64,000 nt of DNA, taken from the NCBI GenBank assembly GCA_036785325.1, contig JAXIVH010000032.1, positions 4,662,610 through 4,726,609 of the forward strand, in the 5' to 3' direction. Both the position numbers and the translations under genes were made by a program. Positions 15,100 to 27,202 of the stretch are shown here, in pieces. The stretch comes from Urophycis tenuis (Eukaryota; Chordata; Actinopteri; Gadiformes; Phycidae). Under the pieces are notes generated by a model, which was not told the origin of the DNA, made no database searches, and saw only the letters and a list, made by a program, of their open reading frames with translations. Each line of letters starts with the position of its first letter. The first letter of the stretch is position 1.

Positions 15100-15705
15100 T
15101 CATTTCGGGCATTTAGCAGATGCTTTTATCCAGAGCGACTTAGTACATTTCTCAGAAGAAGGTGAAACATTTAATTACTGTTAATACAGTAAGAAAGTCA
15201 CCAGAACAAGTTTCAAGCAGTTTAATTGCTAGGTTAACCGTTGCCTGTATACAACATATCTGGCTAAGTGCCAAGTTACAAAGAATGATTAAAGTGCCAA
15301 GACGTACAACATATAATAGCATGAGGGTAGATTTTATTTTTATTTTTTTTAGAGGATGGATGTTATGCAGGGTTCAGGTAAACTCTGAACAAGTGAGTCT
15401 TGAGTCTCTTCCAGAAGATGGGGAGTAACTCTGCAGTCCTGACATTGGCAGGGAGCTCGTTCCACTGCTGCGGTGCCAAATCAGAGAAGAGTTGTGATTT
15501 CGCCATCGGACCTTTTCCTCCTTTTAGTGATGGAGGAGTTCTCGAGCAGGGGCGTGGGGTTTCAGTAACGCTGGGAGGTATGTAGGGGCAGTTCCATTAA
15601 CCGCTTTGTAGGCCAGTAGCATTGTCTTGAATTTGATGCCAGCTACTACAGGGAGGTCTTGGAAGAGGGGAGTCACGTACCCTGGAAATGTCTGTAGTCA
15701 CTGCT
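15100..15705 (-). mobile_element. L2-type LINE, 3' end fragment
   Basis: On the minus strand this ends with AAGTCGCTCTGGATAAAAGC followed by ATCTGCTAAATG, the tail typical of many fish L2-type LINEs. It aligns by eye with the 3' part of the LINE at 57735-58300, including the C-terminal region around the QWWNELP-type motif there. Confidence 0.75.
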
Positions 15706-15739
15706 GATTGAACGCTGATCACGCTGATCAGGAACACCT

Positions 15740-15885
15740 GACTAGATCAGCATTTGAACTCCATGCTGTTGCTGTCACCATTCCTATCAAGCTCTATATT
15801 GCAGTAATCTACCGTTCTCCAGGTCCCTTCCATGACTTCTTCGATGAGATGGATGCCGACCTCTGTTGTTGTCAAGTCAAGTCAA
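15740..15885 (+). mobile_element. LINE endonuclease-domain fragment, inverted to its neighbour
   Basis: The plus-strand reading includes IKLYIAVIYRSPGPFHDFF, typical of the apurinic-type endonuclease of L2/CR1 ORF2. It abuts the opposite-strand 3' LINE end at 15100-15705, the arrangement expected from a 5'-inverted insertion. Confidence 0.65.
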
Positions 15886-16608
15886 GACTATTTAATCTTA
15901 TAGTCGACTTATATGTGTTGTAAGTTTCATAATTGTATCAAACGTTTTAATTTTCACATCCTCAAGCAAAGCTTGCTAGCGATCAGCTAGCAAGCTTATA
16001 ATATTCAGTTATGATTTGGATGTCCATCTGGAGCAAAATCCGCCCATTTATGCTCTTATCCTGCTTGTTGTTGTACTTCGGGTTTCATGCAATGTGATCT
16101 CCAACCTAAATGCCAGAATAGGTTGTTTGTCAATATCATCTAAAATGACCTGTATGAGCATTTGATGCTCCAGCTCCTATCGACTGGTCGAAGAAACAGC
16201 AATATGTCAAAATAAGTGACAAAATAAGTCTGTCTGCCAAAACTATCTATACGATATAATTTTTTATTCTCAGTGGAGAAGGCAGTATTTGAAGATAGTG
16301 TATGCATTATAATCATGATAACCTTGCTAGATTATGATCATTATGATAACCTAGAAAGGGACGCACGTTTTATTTTCAAAATCTTCCTTCGGTGAATGTA
16401 GATGGTGTTTAGTAAGTTAATGCAGTGTTTTCTGTCATTGTTATGGTGGTTGATATGGATGCTAGGTACCACTGAAACCACGTAGCCTGCATGTCATTTG
16501 AATCCTTGTCTTTGCATTGTGTAGGCATTTGAGCTGTAACGTTATGTCATTTAACGTTAGTGATGATGTTAGTTCAATAAAAGCTTATGTTATTGAGTAA
16601 CCGGGTGT

Positions 16609-17265
16609 CACGGTCTGCCTGCCACGCCCCCCACCTCTCCTCATTCATTCACACAGCTGCGCCGCATCAGGTGATGAGTGAGTCTACAAATCAGTCCCAC
16701 ACTATTCCCCTGGTGCCAGATTGTCTACCCTGACCTGTCACCGTACAATCTGGCCAAAAATGGACCCAGTGCACCCTACATCACCTCAATGTCGTCTAGA
16801 GAAGATTGAGCATACTCCCCAGCACCACGAGGCCATGCTCGCCATCTCTCATGCGGATGTCCGCCCAGACTGTTGACAACCAGGAGCAAATCTTGCAAAG
16901 CTGACCACCCAGGTGGAACAGCTGACCGCAGCTCTTGCACGATCCACCACCGTCGCACCTTCTCCGGCTCCAAAACCTCCAGCCCCTGCCACTTTTCCAC
17001 CTGGGTCACTATGTGGGAATCCCGGAGCGTTACGCTGGAGATTCTGAAGGCTGCGGCCCATAACCTAACCAACTGTTCCATCCTCTTCGCTCTGCAGCCC
17101 CGCACATTCGCCTCGGGAGACACGAAAGTGGCCTACACTGTCACCCACCTGAAGGGCAGAGCCTGCCTCTGGGGAACAGCCGAGTGGGAGCATCACACTC
17201 CAGCCTGCCTGTCCTTCCAAGCCTTCGCCTCGGAGCCCCAGAAGGTGTTCGGGGAGACTTTTTAG
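16609..17265 (+). mobile_element. Ty3/gypsy element, leader and Gag fragment
   Basis: A leader region (16609-16759) resembles the reverse complement of 49155-49290, so this is the same family as the relic there. A Gag-like reading starts at the ATG at 16760 (MDPVHP). It passes through stops and frame changes, then shows LTNCSILFALQPRTF, KVAYTVTHLKGRACLWGTA and FQAFASEPQKVFGE, matching the capsid region of fish gypsy Gag. It stops abruptly at about 17270; no pol follows. Decayed and truncated. Confidence 0.8.
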
Positions 17266-17665
17266 ATTACATTAAACTTTATTGTCATTGTGCAGAGTAC
17301 AAGTACAGCGACATTGAAATGTAGTTGGCATTCAAACCAGAAGTGCAAAGGAGCGATTAAGGTGTAGTATGTACATGAATAGAGCAATATGAGTAGATGA
17401 TTGTAAAGTAACAATAGTAAATAAACAGTGGCCCTGCAAAGTATCCAGTAAACAGAGTGCAAGTAGTAAGAAGTAAACAGTAAACAGATGCAAGCTTCTC
17501 AAGGTCCCGATACCGCTGGTGGGCTCCTGGGGCTGAGACATGGGGACAGACAGTCGCCAACTACGCCATCGACTTCCGCCGATTATATTATTAATGCTGG
17601 CCCCCATTATATTACATCACTGATCTGTTGTGTAGGACTAGATGTTGATATCCCTGACTGCATTC
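17266..17665. other. Unassigned repeat-like stretch
   Basis: Begins with a TTTATTGTCATTGTGCAGAG-type motif that I associate, from general memory, with LINE 3' ends in fish (minus sense). The rest is not identified. No ORF looks real. Confidence 0.35.
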
Positions 17666-17669
17666 GTAC

Positions 17670-19155
17670 TTAAGGCGCCGATGAGACTCTGTGGAGTTCA
17701 ATTGAGTGGTGGCATCCTTCGGGTTGTCAAGTGGGCGCCCTCTTTCCTTGATGTTTCGCTGATTGGCCCACGACACCTCCAGAGGGTTCAGCAGTGAGAC
17801 CCAGCGTCCCAGGTTCACTCCCTAGATGCCACCAACTCAGTTGAAGGCCCAGGTCGGATCCTTTCTCTTCATCCACAGCCACTGGCTCCCCTTTTCAGCA
17901 GCCATGGAGAGGTCTCTAACTGCTTGCCTGTGGGCCTTCCCTCGCACCCCCACCTCCCTGAGTAGCCTGGATGTTGACGTGGCTATGAACCCTCTGCAGC
18001 TAACTTCCACTGGGCGAACCATCGCTTTCCAGCCTTGTTGCTGAGCATCTGCAGCGAGTTCAGCGTACCTCAGCTTGTTCCGCTCGTAGGCCTCCTCCAC
18101 TGTGCCCTCCCAGGGCACTGTGAGCTCTATGATGTAAACGAGCTTGAGCGAGGGTGACCACAGAACAAGGTCTGGTCGCAAGTTGGTGGATGCGATCTCG
18201 GTTTGGAAGTTTCTTGCCCAGGTCTGCCAGCAGCTTCCAGTCCCGTGCCTTGCCCAGCTGCCCAGTGTCAGCCCTTGTGGTGGTGAGGCTGGCTTGACCC
18301 TCTCGGACAAAAGGCGTTGGCTGCCAGCGGGATGACGGGGGAGGAAGGGCATTCACTCTTGTCCGCTGATTTTCCAGCTCTGCTGCGACACACTTTAACA
18401 CCTGGTTGTGCCGCCAGGTGTAACGGCCTTGGGTGAGGCTGGTCTTGCATCCCACCAAGATGTGCTTCAGTGTTGCTGAACCTGCTGGACATAGAGGGCA
18501 CGTGGAGTCTTCACCATACCACTGGTTAAGGTTTGCAGGAGAGGGCAACACATCATAGGCAGCCCTGATGGTAAAGCTTGCCCTGAATGCCTCCATCTCC
18601 CACAGATCTTTCCAGGAGATCTTCCTCTTCTCCACTCCTTCCCATGCCATCCACTGCCCTTGCTTTGCCTGCGACACAGCTTGTGCGCGCCTTCCTGCTT
18701 CCTCTTCCCACCGCATCTCCTGGACCACCAGCTTGTGTCTCTCAGCTGGATTGGCCTTGTTCCAGGCTGGTGTACTGGCCCCAAGACCAAGACCACTCCT
18801 TCCCTCCTGAACTCGGCCCACGATGTCCCTGTGTCTGAGTGCTGCCTTTGCCTGCTCCGTTGCGACCAACGGGGTCCACTTCCTTCCCGTGGCCAGGATG
18901 GGTGCAGCTTGGGCTACAAATGGATCGCTCGAATCCAATAGCATCATCTCCAGTCTGACTTTGGCGCATTTGTACTCCTCTGCCAGACCGGAAATGGGCA
19001 GGTGTAACATCCCTTTGCCGTAGAGCCCAATGCTGCTGAGACACCTGGGAAGGCCAAGCCACTTCCATGCGTATGAAGTAACCAGTCTCTCCAGTTTTTC
19101 CACCTTCGAGAGTGGAACTTCATAGAGGGTTAGTGGCCACAGGAGAGTCATCTAA
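17670..19155 (-). mobile_element. R2-superfamily LINE, C-terminal part with restriction-like endonuclease
   Basis: The minus-strand reading 19151-18060 carries a post-RT region, then a zinc-knuckle-like CPLCPAGSATLKHILVGC motif. Near 18208-18215 the frame changes by one base (DLGKK continues as FQTEIASTNLRPDLVLW). The second frame (to 17837) carries RPDLVLWSPSLKLVYIIELT, a PD-(D/E)xK-type endonuclease core, and ends in a basic WLWMKRKDP segment. This layout is that of non-LTR retrotransposons with restriction-like endonucleases (R2/NeSL/HERO-type; exact clade not resolved). The reverse transcriptase is missing, so the copy is 5' truncated, and the frameshift makes it inactive. The region 17670-17836 is probably 3' UTR. 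Confidence 0.85.
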
Positions 19156-20082
19156 AATAAGAGTCAGATGCTCATGCTTTCAGTGAATGACACTGAGTAT
19201 AGCTGTGATGCAAGTTGAATGTGTCATTGGAGTTCCATCACATTAGTCCTGTCCTGCCATTTCCATTGCAGTTGTAGGCACAAATGACATTGAACAATGG
19301 GTGCTGAAATGTCATTGTTGGTATTACGCTAATATGTAGTGCCGTACTGGGGTTCTCACTACAATCAAACATCATCTTTATGCAGACTTACTGATGTGTA
19401 TTTTCCAAGGGCACATAAGCCTGAGGGCATTGTACAAACAAAATACACCACCACATTTTATTTATAGCAGTGGTGACTGTGTGTCATTATCCAATAGGAA
19501 TGTTGACTATTTGGTTTCTGGGCAACATTTTTCTATCTAATCTGTTACGATCATAGTGCTGTTCAACCGGACCAATGTTCCTTCCATGACATTGGGTTAT
19601 GGCTATTGTCTGTTAATCTTTGCCACTCCAAAGGTTGTTGCCAAAGTAGAATATATACAATTTGTTAATACATTTATACAATATTTTATGAAAGAAACAT
19701 ATACATGATACAAATAAATATATTTGTTTTGCACATGTAGAATTAGCTGCTAAATTGCTAAATGAAAGAACCAGAAAATAAGAGGGGCTTTTATCACTAT
19801 AACTCCCCAAAGTACCAAGGTAATCAGAAAGCTTTCAGCTATAACAGACTTTCTGCTGTAAATGGCAAACATACAGCAAGCCATTACATAAGTCCTAGTG
19901 TCAGGTGATTTTTAATACAGCCATTAACAGAGGTGATGTTATACAGTAGTTCACATGGGCTAGAGCAGGCGCACCTGTGTGGTGGGCGTGTCTTCCACCT
20001 GTCACACCGTGGTAGTAGACTAAAGGGGAGGAGAAAAGGCCATTTATCAGCACAACTGATTTGGGGACTTCACACTGTTGGG
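19156..20082. other. Intergenic, promoter side of the polyserase-like gene
   Basis: No gene or clear repeat. A GA-rich stretch just before 20040 is probably 5' UTR of the downstream protease gene. No convincing TATA box seen. Confidence 0.4.
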
Positions 20083-20219
20083 ATGGCTGGCTTCAATGCA
20101 CTCTGTGTGGCGGTACTGTTACTGGTGCAGGGTAAGTGTATCCCTCCTTCACTTTAGGCTACCCATGTCATAGGAATTGATAGGAATAATTTGTCCTTGG
20201 ATCACTCTGGTATGTGTCT

Positions 20220-20286
<67 letters not shown>

Positions 20287-23200
20287 CTATGTGAAGGAGA
20301 AAATCATATGTTTTGTTTATGTTTCACTCATTAGCATAATGTCTATGTCCATAACATCAGGTTTGAGTTGTCTATAACATCAGGTTTGAGTTGTCTATAA
20401 CATCAGGTTTGAGTTGTCTATAACATCAGGTTTGAGTTGTCTACAGCAGTGGTTCTCCACCTTGGGGCCGGGACCCCACGTGGGTCCTGTGATGTGCATA
20501 TGACATGACATTTGAGAGGACTTATGACATGACATTAACAGATATGTTGAACACATTCAATGCACACATATGCATATGGAGAGCAGGAGATTTCTGTCAT
20601 AAGCAATCGATATTTGCTGATCCATTTCAGCAAACAAACTGTTTCTTTTAGAATGTCTCATAGAGGGCCTGTATACAGACTGGCATGACTCACAGCCACT
20701 AAGACTTGGTGTGAGGTAGAGAGAGGTGATCTTCATTCACCGAGACATATATTATCAGCAGATGTTGATTGGGTTAAGTTGGGGTTGGAAACATTTTCAG
20801 GGCCATGGACTGTTAAAGGTTCTTCAGCAATATGAAGCAAATCCTCTCCATCAGTAAAGGACCGTCTACTGACAACCATTGTCACGTCCTTCTAGAGTGG
20901 TGCACACCTTTGATGAAGGCTGGTGACCCGACACGCGTTGGTGTTTTTCAATGGTTTAACCCCTAATAATAAATGATAATTTTTTTGCATCCTACTGAGT
21001 GCCTGGACCTGGAATCTTTTTCCAAACTGTTTTATGGTGCACATCTTTGTTCAACAGGACTACGTTGAACCTGAATATGGGACTATGTTGAACCGATACG
21101 ATAGAACATCCATTTTCAGTGGACTGCCGTGCCTCTGAATGAGCCAATTTAGATTTGACATGCTATTTAAATCATCATCACACTAGTTATGAATCACATT
21201 ACTCAACAGTAATAGCCAAGTCAAGATGCCTGAACACCCAGAGAAATGGCTCAGATTGCAGCTCAGATAAACACCCATCTGTCTGACAACAATCTCTTTG
21301 AAACATTTCCGCCTGGCTTTCGTCCCCTCCCCCCACTGAGCACTGTCAAAATCACCAATGACCTTCTGATGGCATCTGACTCTGGACAACTTTCCATTCT
21401 GGTTCTCCTTGACCTGAGCGCAGCTTTTGACACCATCTCTCATGTCATCCTCCTCGTCAGTCTAGTATCCATTGGAATCACTGATATCCCTATGGCTTGG
21501 TTCAGATCATATCTCTTGGGCCGCACACAGTTTGTCCAACTTAAGAACTTGAGATCTGGCGCCTCCCCAGTCTCCAGTGGTGTTCCCCAGGGCCCTGTCC
21601 TCGGCCCCCTCCTGCTCATTATTTATCTTCTGCCTCTTGGCTACATTCTTAGGAAATTTGACAATTCCACTGTTATGCTGATGATACCCAGCTCTACCTT
21701 TCCACTAAGCCCACTGCCTCTCTACCACCCAAAGCTCTGTCCGTCTGCCTACCTTCTCAAACTCAACAGCGACAAAACTGAGGTTTTCCTCATTGGCACC
21801 AAATCCACCTTAGCAACACTCAACACTTTTTGCATGTCCATCAACAATGCCACTGTTGCCCCTTCCGCTCAGGTAAAGAGCCTGGGTGTGATCTTGGACA
21901 ACACTTTATACTTCGAGACCCACATCAATAATGTAACTCAGTCTGCTTACTTCCTTATACCCAACATCAATCGTCTCATCCCTCACTTACACCAACCTCC
22001 ACTGCTATCCTTGTAAACACCCTGATTACATCCAGACTGGATTACTGTAACTCTCTCCTCTGTGGTGGGGTCAAGAGCTTTTAGCCGATCTGCTCCCCAC
22101 CAGACATTCGCACTTCTGACTCTGTCTCTACCTTTAAATCACGCCTGAAAAAACACACTTATTCTGAGTGGCATACTCTGTCACACACTGACAGAGTATG
22201 CCACTGTTACTTGTTTTTTAACTGGTCTGTAAGGTGTACTTGAGTGCTTTGAAAGGTGCCTTTAAATAAAATGCATTATTATTATTATTATTATTAAATG
22301 TACCTTGCCGTGTTAAGTCACAAGCCCCAGTACTGACCCACTAGCCCCAGTGCTGACCCACTAGCCCCAGTGCTGACCCACTAGCCCCAGTACTGACCCA
22401 CTAGCCCCAGTGCTGACCTGCCCCCCAGAGTGCGTCCAAACCCTTGTGGGCTAAAGGCGCACAACCACTATCTATACATAACAGATTATGGCCAAATGAT
22501 GTATTTGTCAATGTGAAATTCATATTGAAATGTAGCAGGAACTTTACATTGAATAATACATCAATAATTAAGCAAATCATAAATAGTACCTATTTTATTA
22601 TAAACCGGAAACGTGACTAAAATACTGACCAGTGATGGAAAGACCAGTTTTCAGTTGGTGTTGAAGGACAGCAGTCTAACCCTCCGTACCAGGAACCTTC
22701 TGTCAGAAAACACTCATGTTTTAAAGTTAACCATTCATTGCATGACATGACATCATAACACACTTTGGTTTGGTGGCACCTCATTTAGGGAGCTCCCTGC
22801 TGTAGGGCTTAAAGCATGACAGACAGACGTCAGATACAGAATACAATATTTGACACCAGGAAACACTATGCAATCCCCAATGTGGTACGTCAGATATCTC
22901 AACCCATTGTGGAGGATAAATGCAATACTGAGCAGAACCAAAGCAGGTGGATCCCAGGTTGGCACTGGGCAAATGTTAGCTCAGCACAATTCACTTTGCA
23001 GAGTGTGTGCATGGGATCAGAAGGCCATCAATTGACCGCCTATCCGTGTACATTAAATGTGTTCAACATATCTGTTAATGCAATTTCTTAGGAGAACAGC
23101 ATATCTTTTGCTTAGTGATTAAACGATGAATATTATATTATATTGCAGATTAGGTTTGATCATTTTGATCAAAGTTTTTCATGACATTATTCAATCAAAT

Positions 23201-26200
23201 GATAATCAATTGTGACAAATAGTTAAATAATAATAAATACAATTACAAACAGACAACTATAAACAAATACAAACAACACAATGTATCTGATTTACTATGA
23301 GTCTGTTGTGGTGGCCTGTCACAAACCTTAAGATGGCAGTAAACTCACTTGATTTAAATAGACTGCACCACCTCCCAGGGAGCCAACACAGATCTTTGAA
23401 ATGACAACATTGGGTTTTTATTTGGACTGAGGCAGGCTAAACAAAATGATTACTAACATTAGTTATTAATACATGAATAACATTTACTCTCTATTCTTTT
23501 TGCAGAGGCGTCCTCACAACTGGATGGTAGGTATATGTAAATAAAATCATTAAATTTGAATCATTCATAATTAAAACTGAATTTAATTCTAAAAGGCTGC
23601 ACTATTTCTTCATCAAGGCCCATATACTGTATACTGCAGTTCACAGAAGCCATTGCTCCTTCTGTGAACCGTCTGAACCTTTTTCAGTGTGTGGTCGGCC
23701 TCCTTTAAACACCCGCATCGTCGGAGGGGAGGATGCTCCCGCGGGGAGCTGGCCCTGGCAGGCCAGTATGCAAAGGATTGGCCACTTCTGCGGGGGGTCT
23801 CTCATCAACAATGAATGGGTGCTGAGCGCCGCCCACTGCTTCACAACGTAACGTCAATCTATCTACTTCTTGCAATAAGCCCCAACGTGTTCTTCATCTG
23901 TTGTGCACTGTCAACACTTGATGAACATCAATCTTCCATGAGCAAGAATTATGCTGACAACGCTTTTTTTCTCCTCTTTTCTTCCCCCCTGATTAGAAAT
24001 GACACGACAGGCCTGAAGGTCATCCTGGGCCGTCAGACCCAAAAAGGCAGCAACCCCAACGAGGAGTCCTTGACGGTCGCCAGGATCGTCTGCCACCCCG
24101 ATTACAACAGCCCCCCCAACGACAACGACATCTGCCTTCTGAAGCTCTCCTCCACTGTCACGTTCACCGACTACATCAGGCCCGTCTGCCTGGCCGCGGC
24201 GGGGAGCATGTTCAACGCCGGCACCATCAACTGGGTCACTGGCTGGGGCACGACTGAGTTTGGAGGTGGGTCAACCGTCAGCACGTCAAGGTGATTCTCA
24301 CGGCACGGCTCAATCAACTGCTTTTCAAACTCCCATGTCCGTTTGCCCACAGGGTCCGCTGCTACCATCCTCCAGGAAGTGGACGTGCCCATAGTGGGCA
24401 ACAAACAGTGTGACTGTAACTACGATGGTAGCATCACTGACAACATGATCTGTGCTGGATTGGCTGCCGGAGGGAAGGACTCTTGTCAGGTGAAAAGTCA
24501 TGTTCTTTTTTTTATTTTTTAGAGGGGCCAATTAAACTACATTATATTCAACTGTTTTTGTTCTGGACAACAAAATGCAGCTTGGCATGCAAAACAGTGT
24601 ACAAGGTGAGAGACGATGATCTACGTAGTGACCAGAAAAAGACGTGTAGTGCAACACAGCAGCAGGGCAAAACAAAACTTGCCCCTACATTTAAACATCA
24701 GACACGCAAAGCTCAATACTAAAGATAAAGGATCAGGTAGCAACAGGAATTTTCATCCAATGGGAGATTGTTCGATAACCCATCTTGGCCTCGTCCTCTT
24801 TCCCTAAAGGGCGACTCTGGTGGACCTTTGGTGAGCAAACAGGGTAGCCAGTGGGTCCAGTCTGGAGTGGTGAGCTTTGGTCGAAGATGTGCCCTGCCCA
24901 ACTTCCCTGGAGTATACGCCAGAGTGTCCGAATACCAGCTGTGGATAAACAGTCAAATCAGCACCAACCAACCAGGCTTTGTCACCTTCAGCTCCACGGG
25001 AACCGACAGTGACCTCAGTTTCACCTGCGGTGCTGCGCCCACCACCGCACCACCCTCCACTGTAGCACCCACCACCGTACCGCCAACCACCACACCACCA
25101 TCCACCGTACCGCCCACCACCGCACCGCCCACCACCACCGCACCGCCCACCACCGCACCGCCCACCACCGCACCGCCCACCACCACCGCACCGCCCACCA
25201 CCACCACCACACCACCCACCACCACCACCACACCGCCCACCACCACCACCACACCACCCACCACCACCACCACACCGCCCACCACCACCACCACACCGCC
25301 CACCACCACCACCACACCACCCACCACCACCACCACACCACCCTCCACTGTACCACCCTCCACCGTACCGCTAACCACCGTACCGCCCACCACCACCACC
25401 ATACCGCCAACCACCATACCCCCCCCACGTAAGTGTCTTTTTGTCTTGTTCTCGGAGCAGTGAGGCTTTGTTAACACATGTTTGCCTTCGCTAACACCCG
25501 TCGCCATGGTACCGTAATGGGATGCTACATGTGGAGGATCTGTCTGCTGTAGACAATTAGTGTGATACCGTATAGCAGATCAATAAATGATAAATAAATG
25601 TCCCTGAAAGCCTGTCGTGCTTAAGCTGAAGCTGGATAGTTTCTTTTTCATATGCGTTCACTTGGGTTTTTTTTTACTTTGTCTATTCCGACTTCGGCTG
25701 ACCCCTGCTGGCAATGTGCGCGCTCAGCACCGTCATGTATTGAGGCTGCATTGAGTGACTGTCGTTGATTCCAGCGGTGAGGTGCGGCGCCGCCCCTATG
25801 AACTCCCACGGCAGCGGGGAGCTGGTGCAGTCGGCCGGCGTGTGGCCGTGGATGGCTAGCGTGCAGAAGAACGGCTCGCATGTCTGCGGTGGGACTCTCG
25901 TAGCGGTGAACGCGGTCCTGAGTGCCGCCTCCTGCTTCCCCAGGTAAAATCTGCTTGTTGTATCTGTCATTATGATGAGGCTGTATGATGTATGTGTTTG
26001 TGTGTACGGCGAGCCTTTCTACGTCGTGAACCGCTGGATAGTGTTCTTTAAATACGTTGTTATCCTGTTTCAAATGACCAGTGACCCAGCGGCCTCATGG
26101 TTTTCTTCTCATCACTTAGCTCTGCCAACGCCTCTCAGTGGAGCGTGGTGTTGGGCCGTCTGAAGCAGAACGGCTCCAACGCCTTCGAGATGACGGTGGG

Positions 26201-27202
26201 CGTGAGCTCCTTCACCTTCAGCAACCTCACCGGGGAGAACATCGCCGTGCTCACTCTGTCAAGATCACCGAGGCTCTCGGACTACATCCAGCCCATCTGT
26301 CTGGACACGGGCGCCAACAACCTCCTGAACAACGCTGACTGTTGGCTGGCAGGCTGGGGCAAGGGGAGAGGAGGCGGTAAGACCCCCGTCCACAGCCCCC
26401 CATTTCACTCCAACTGCTGAGTTTCCAACAGACTCCGTAATGGGTGCCGTGGCAACCATACTTGTCACAAAATGGTGTCATGTGTTGTACTTTAGTTAGA
26501 CGAGCACGCAGACTCCAGCCGTCAGCAGCGCAGCATGCTAGGGCTACGTCTGCTCAAAACACTTTGGTTGACGGTGCCTTTCTTTGCCCTCACCGCAGAG
26601 GAACAAGTCCTGCAGGAGTTCAACACCACCGTATTGGACTGTGGCAACGCATCGTCATCCGGTGACAACATCTGCACCCGGGCGGTGACTGTACGGCAGG
26701 TAACCACCAAACACTTCAGGATCGTCTCATTCAGAGGCTGCACCAACGCGTGTTGCGCTCCAGAGTTACTGTGGAAAGCTGGTGGGGGGGGGAGGGTTTG
26801 TTATGTGCCTGTGGAGACGTGACCACGTGTGTTTGGTTCCAGGGTGACAACGGCGGCCCCTTGATGTGTAAGACCGGTGACCACTGGATCCAGGTGGCCA
26901 CGCTTCCCACTGCCACGGGCAACCGCAGCACCGGCGGTGGCGGCCCGGGCCGCTCAGCGAGAAATGTGGGTTCATCGCAGAGGAGCTCCAGCATGTCGGT
27001 GTTCACCAGCACGGCCCAGTACCAAACCTTCCTGAAGGAGACGCTGGGGACCCTTCTCTCACCCGCCGCCGCCGCCACCACCAACACCACCACCACCACT
27101 CCCCCCCCGACCAGTCGAGCCCCGGACGCCCACTTCCCCACGGCTTTGTCCCAACTCCTCTTCCTCCTCTGCTCCTCCTACCTGTTCTCCTCACTCGTCT
27201 AG
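20083..27202 (+). CDS. Polyserase-like protein: active trypsin domain, mucin linker, dead protease domain, GPI tail
   Basis: Ten exons in phase with GT-AG borders: 20083-20131, 23506-23526, 23688-23847, 23997-24265, 24353-24489, 24810-25428, 25775-25943, 26120-26376, 26599-26699, 26843-27202. Total 2142 nt, 713 aa. Residues 1-16 look like a signal peptide. IVGG at 34-37 is the activation site; His73 (SAAHC), Asp121 (NDNDI) and Ser215 (GDSGGP) form a complete triad, and Asp209 six residues before Ser215 predicts cleavage after Lys/Arg. Residues about 289-419 are Pro/Thr repeats, probably O-glycosylated. A second S1-fold domain (about 420-660) has Ser471, Asn515 and Asn597 where His, Asp and Ser belong, so it should be catalytically dead. 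The C-terminus (about 695-713) is hydrophobic after a Thr/Pro stretch, as in GPI-anchored proteases. Likely an extracellular surface protease of the prostasin/polyserase group; orthology is not assigned. Confidence 0.88.
20225..20282. repeat. (TG)n microsatellite
   Basis: Uninterrupted TG dinucleotides in intron 1 of the polyserase-like gene. Confidence 0.97.
20351..20443. repeat. 23-bp tandem repeat, four copies
   Basis: Four near-perfect copies of a unit beginning ATAACATCAGGTTTGAGTTG, in intron 1 of the polyserase-like gene. Directly after it, at about 20446, CAGTGGTTCTCCACCTTGGG resembles a hAT (Charlie-type) terminus, but I found no matching right end. Confidence 0.85.
21240..22296 (+). 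mobile_element. LINE (CR1/L2/Rex1-type) RT fragment in intron 1
   Basis: The reading 21246-22016 contains ILVLLDLSAAFDTISH and SSGVPQGPVLGPLL, conserved reverse-transcriptase blocks, and a C-terminal LKLNSDKTEVFLIGT. The catalytic YADD region is frame-disrupted (around 21675-21700). Sequence between about 22070 and 22090 appears deleted before TFKSRLKKHTYS-like coding. The element ends with AAAGGTGCCTTTAAATAAAA and (ATT)n, the same type of 3' end as the LINE at 60190-61718. Inactive and 5' truncated. Confidence 0.88.
22321..22418. repeat. 20-bp tandem repeat, five copies
   Basis: Unit CTAGCCCCAGTGCTGACCCA with G/A variation, just after the intron-1 LINE. Confidence 0.9.
25035..25425 (+). repeat. 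Coding Pro/Thr minisatellite inside polyserase exon 6
   Basis: Repeated CCGCCCACCACCACCACC-like units encode PPTTTTT and APPTT blocks in frame with the catalytic domain. Length is probably polymorphic. The W/V/G-rich ORFs on the opposite strand are shadows of this repeat. Confidence 0.9.

Larger units (their letters stand above)
14315..16350. repeat. Unidentified interspersed repeat, copy 1 (interrupted)
   Basis: Three blocks (about 14315-14640, 14975-15000 and 15945-16350) align by eye, in order and orientation, with one nearly continuous stretch at 53293-54060. The extra sequence in this copy is a SINE pair and an L2 fragment, so the copy at 53 kb acts as the empty site. I see no coding potential and cannot name the family. 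Confidence 0.75.

Noticed and set aside
18144..18941. Plus-strand ORFs opposite the R2-like LINE
   Set aside because: Shadow frames of the minus-strand LINE coding sequence.
20446..20480. A complete Charlie-type hAT element
   Set aside because: Only a left-terminus-like CAGTGGTTCTC is present; no right end found.
24953..25507. Minus-strand Val/Gly-rich and Trp-rich ORFs
   Set aside because: Shadows of the plus-strand Pro/Thr coding repeat of the polyserase-like gene.
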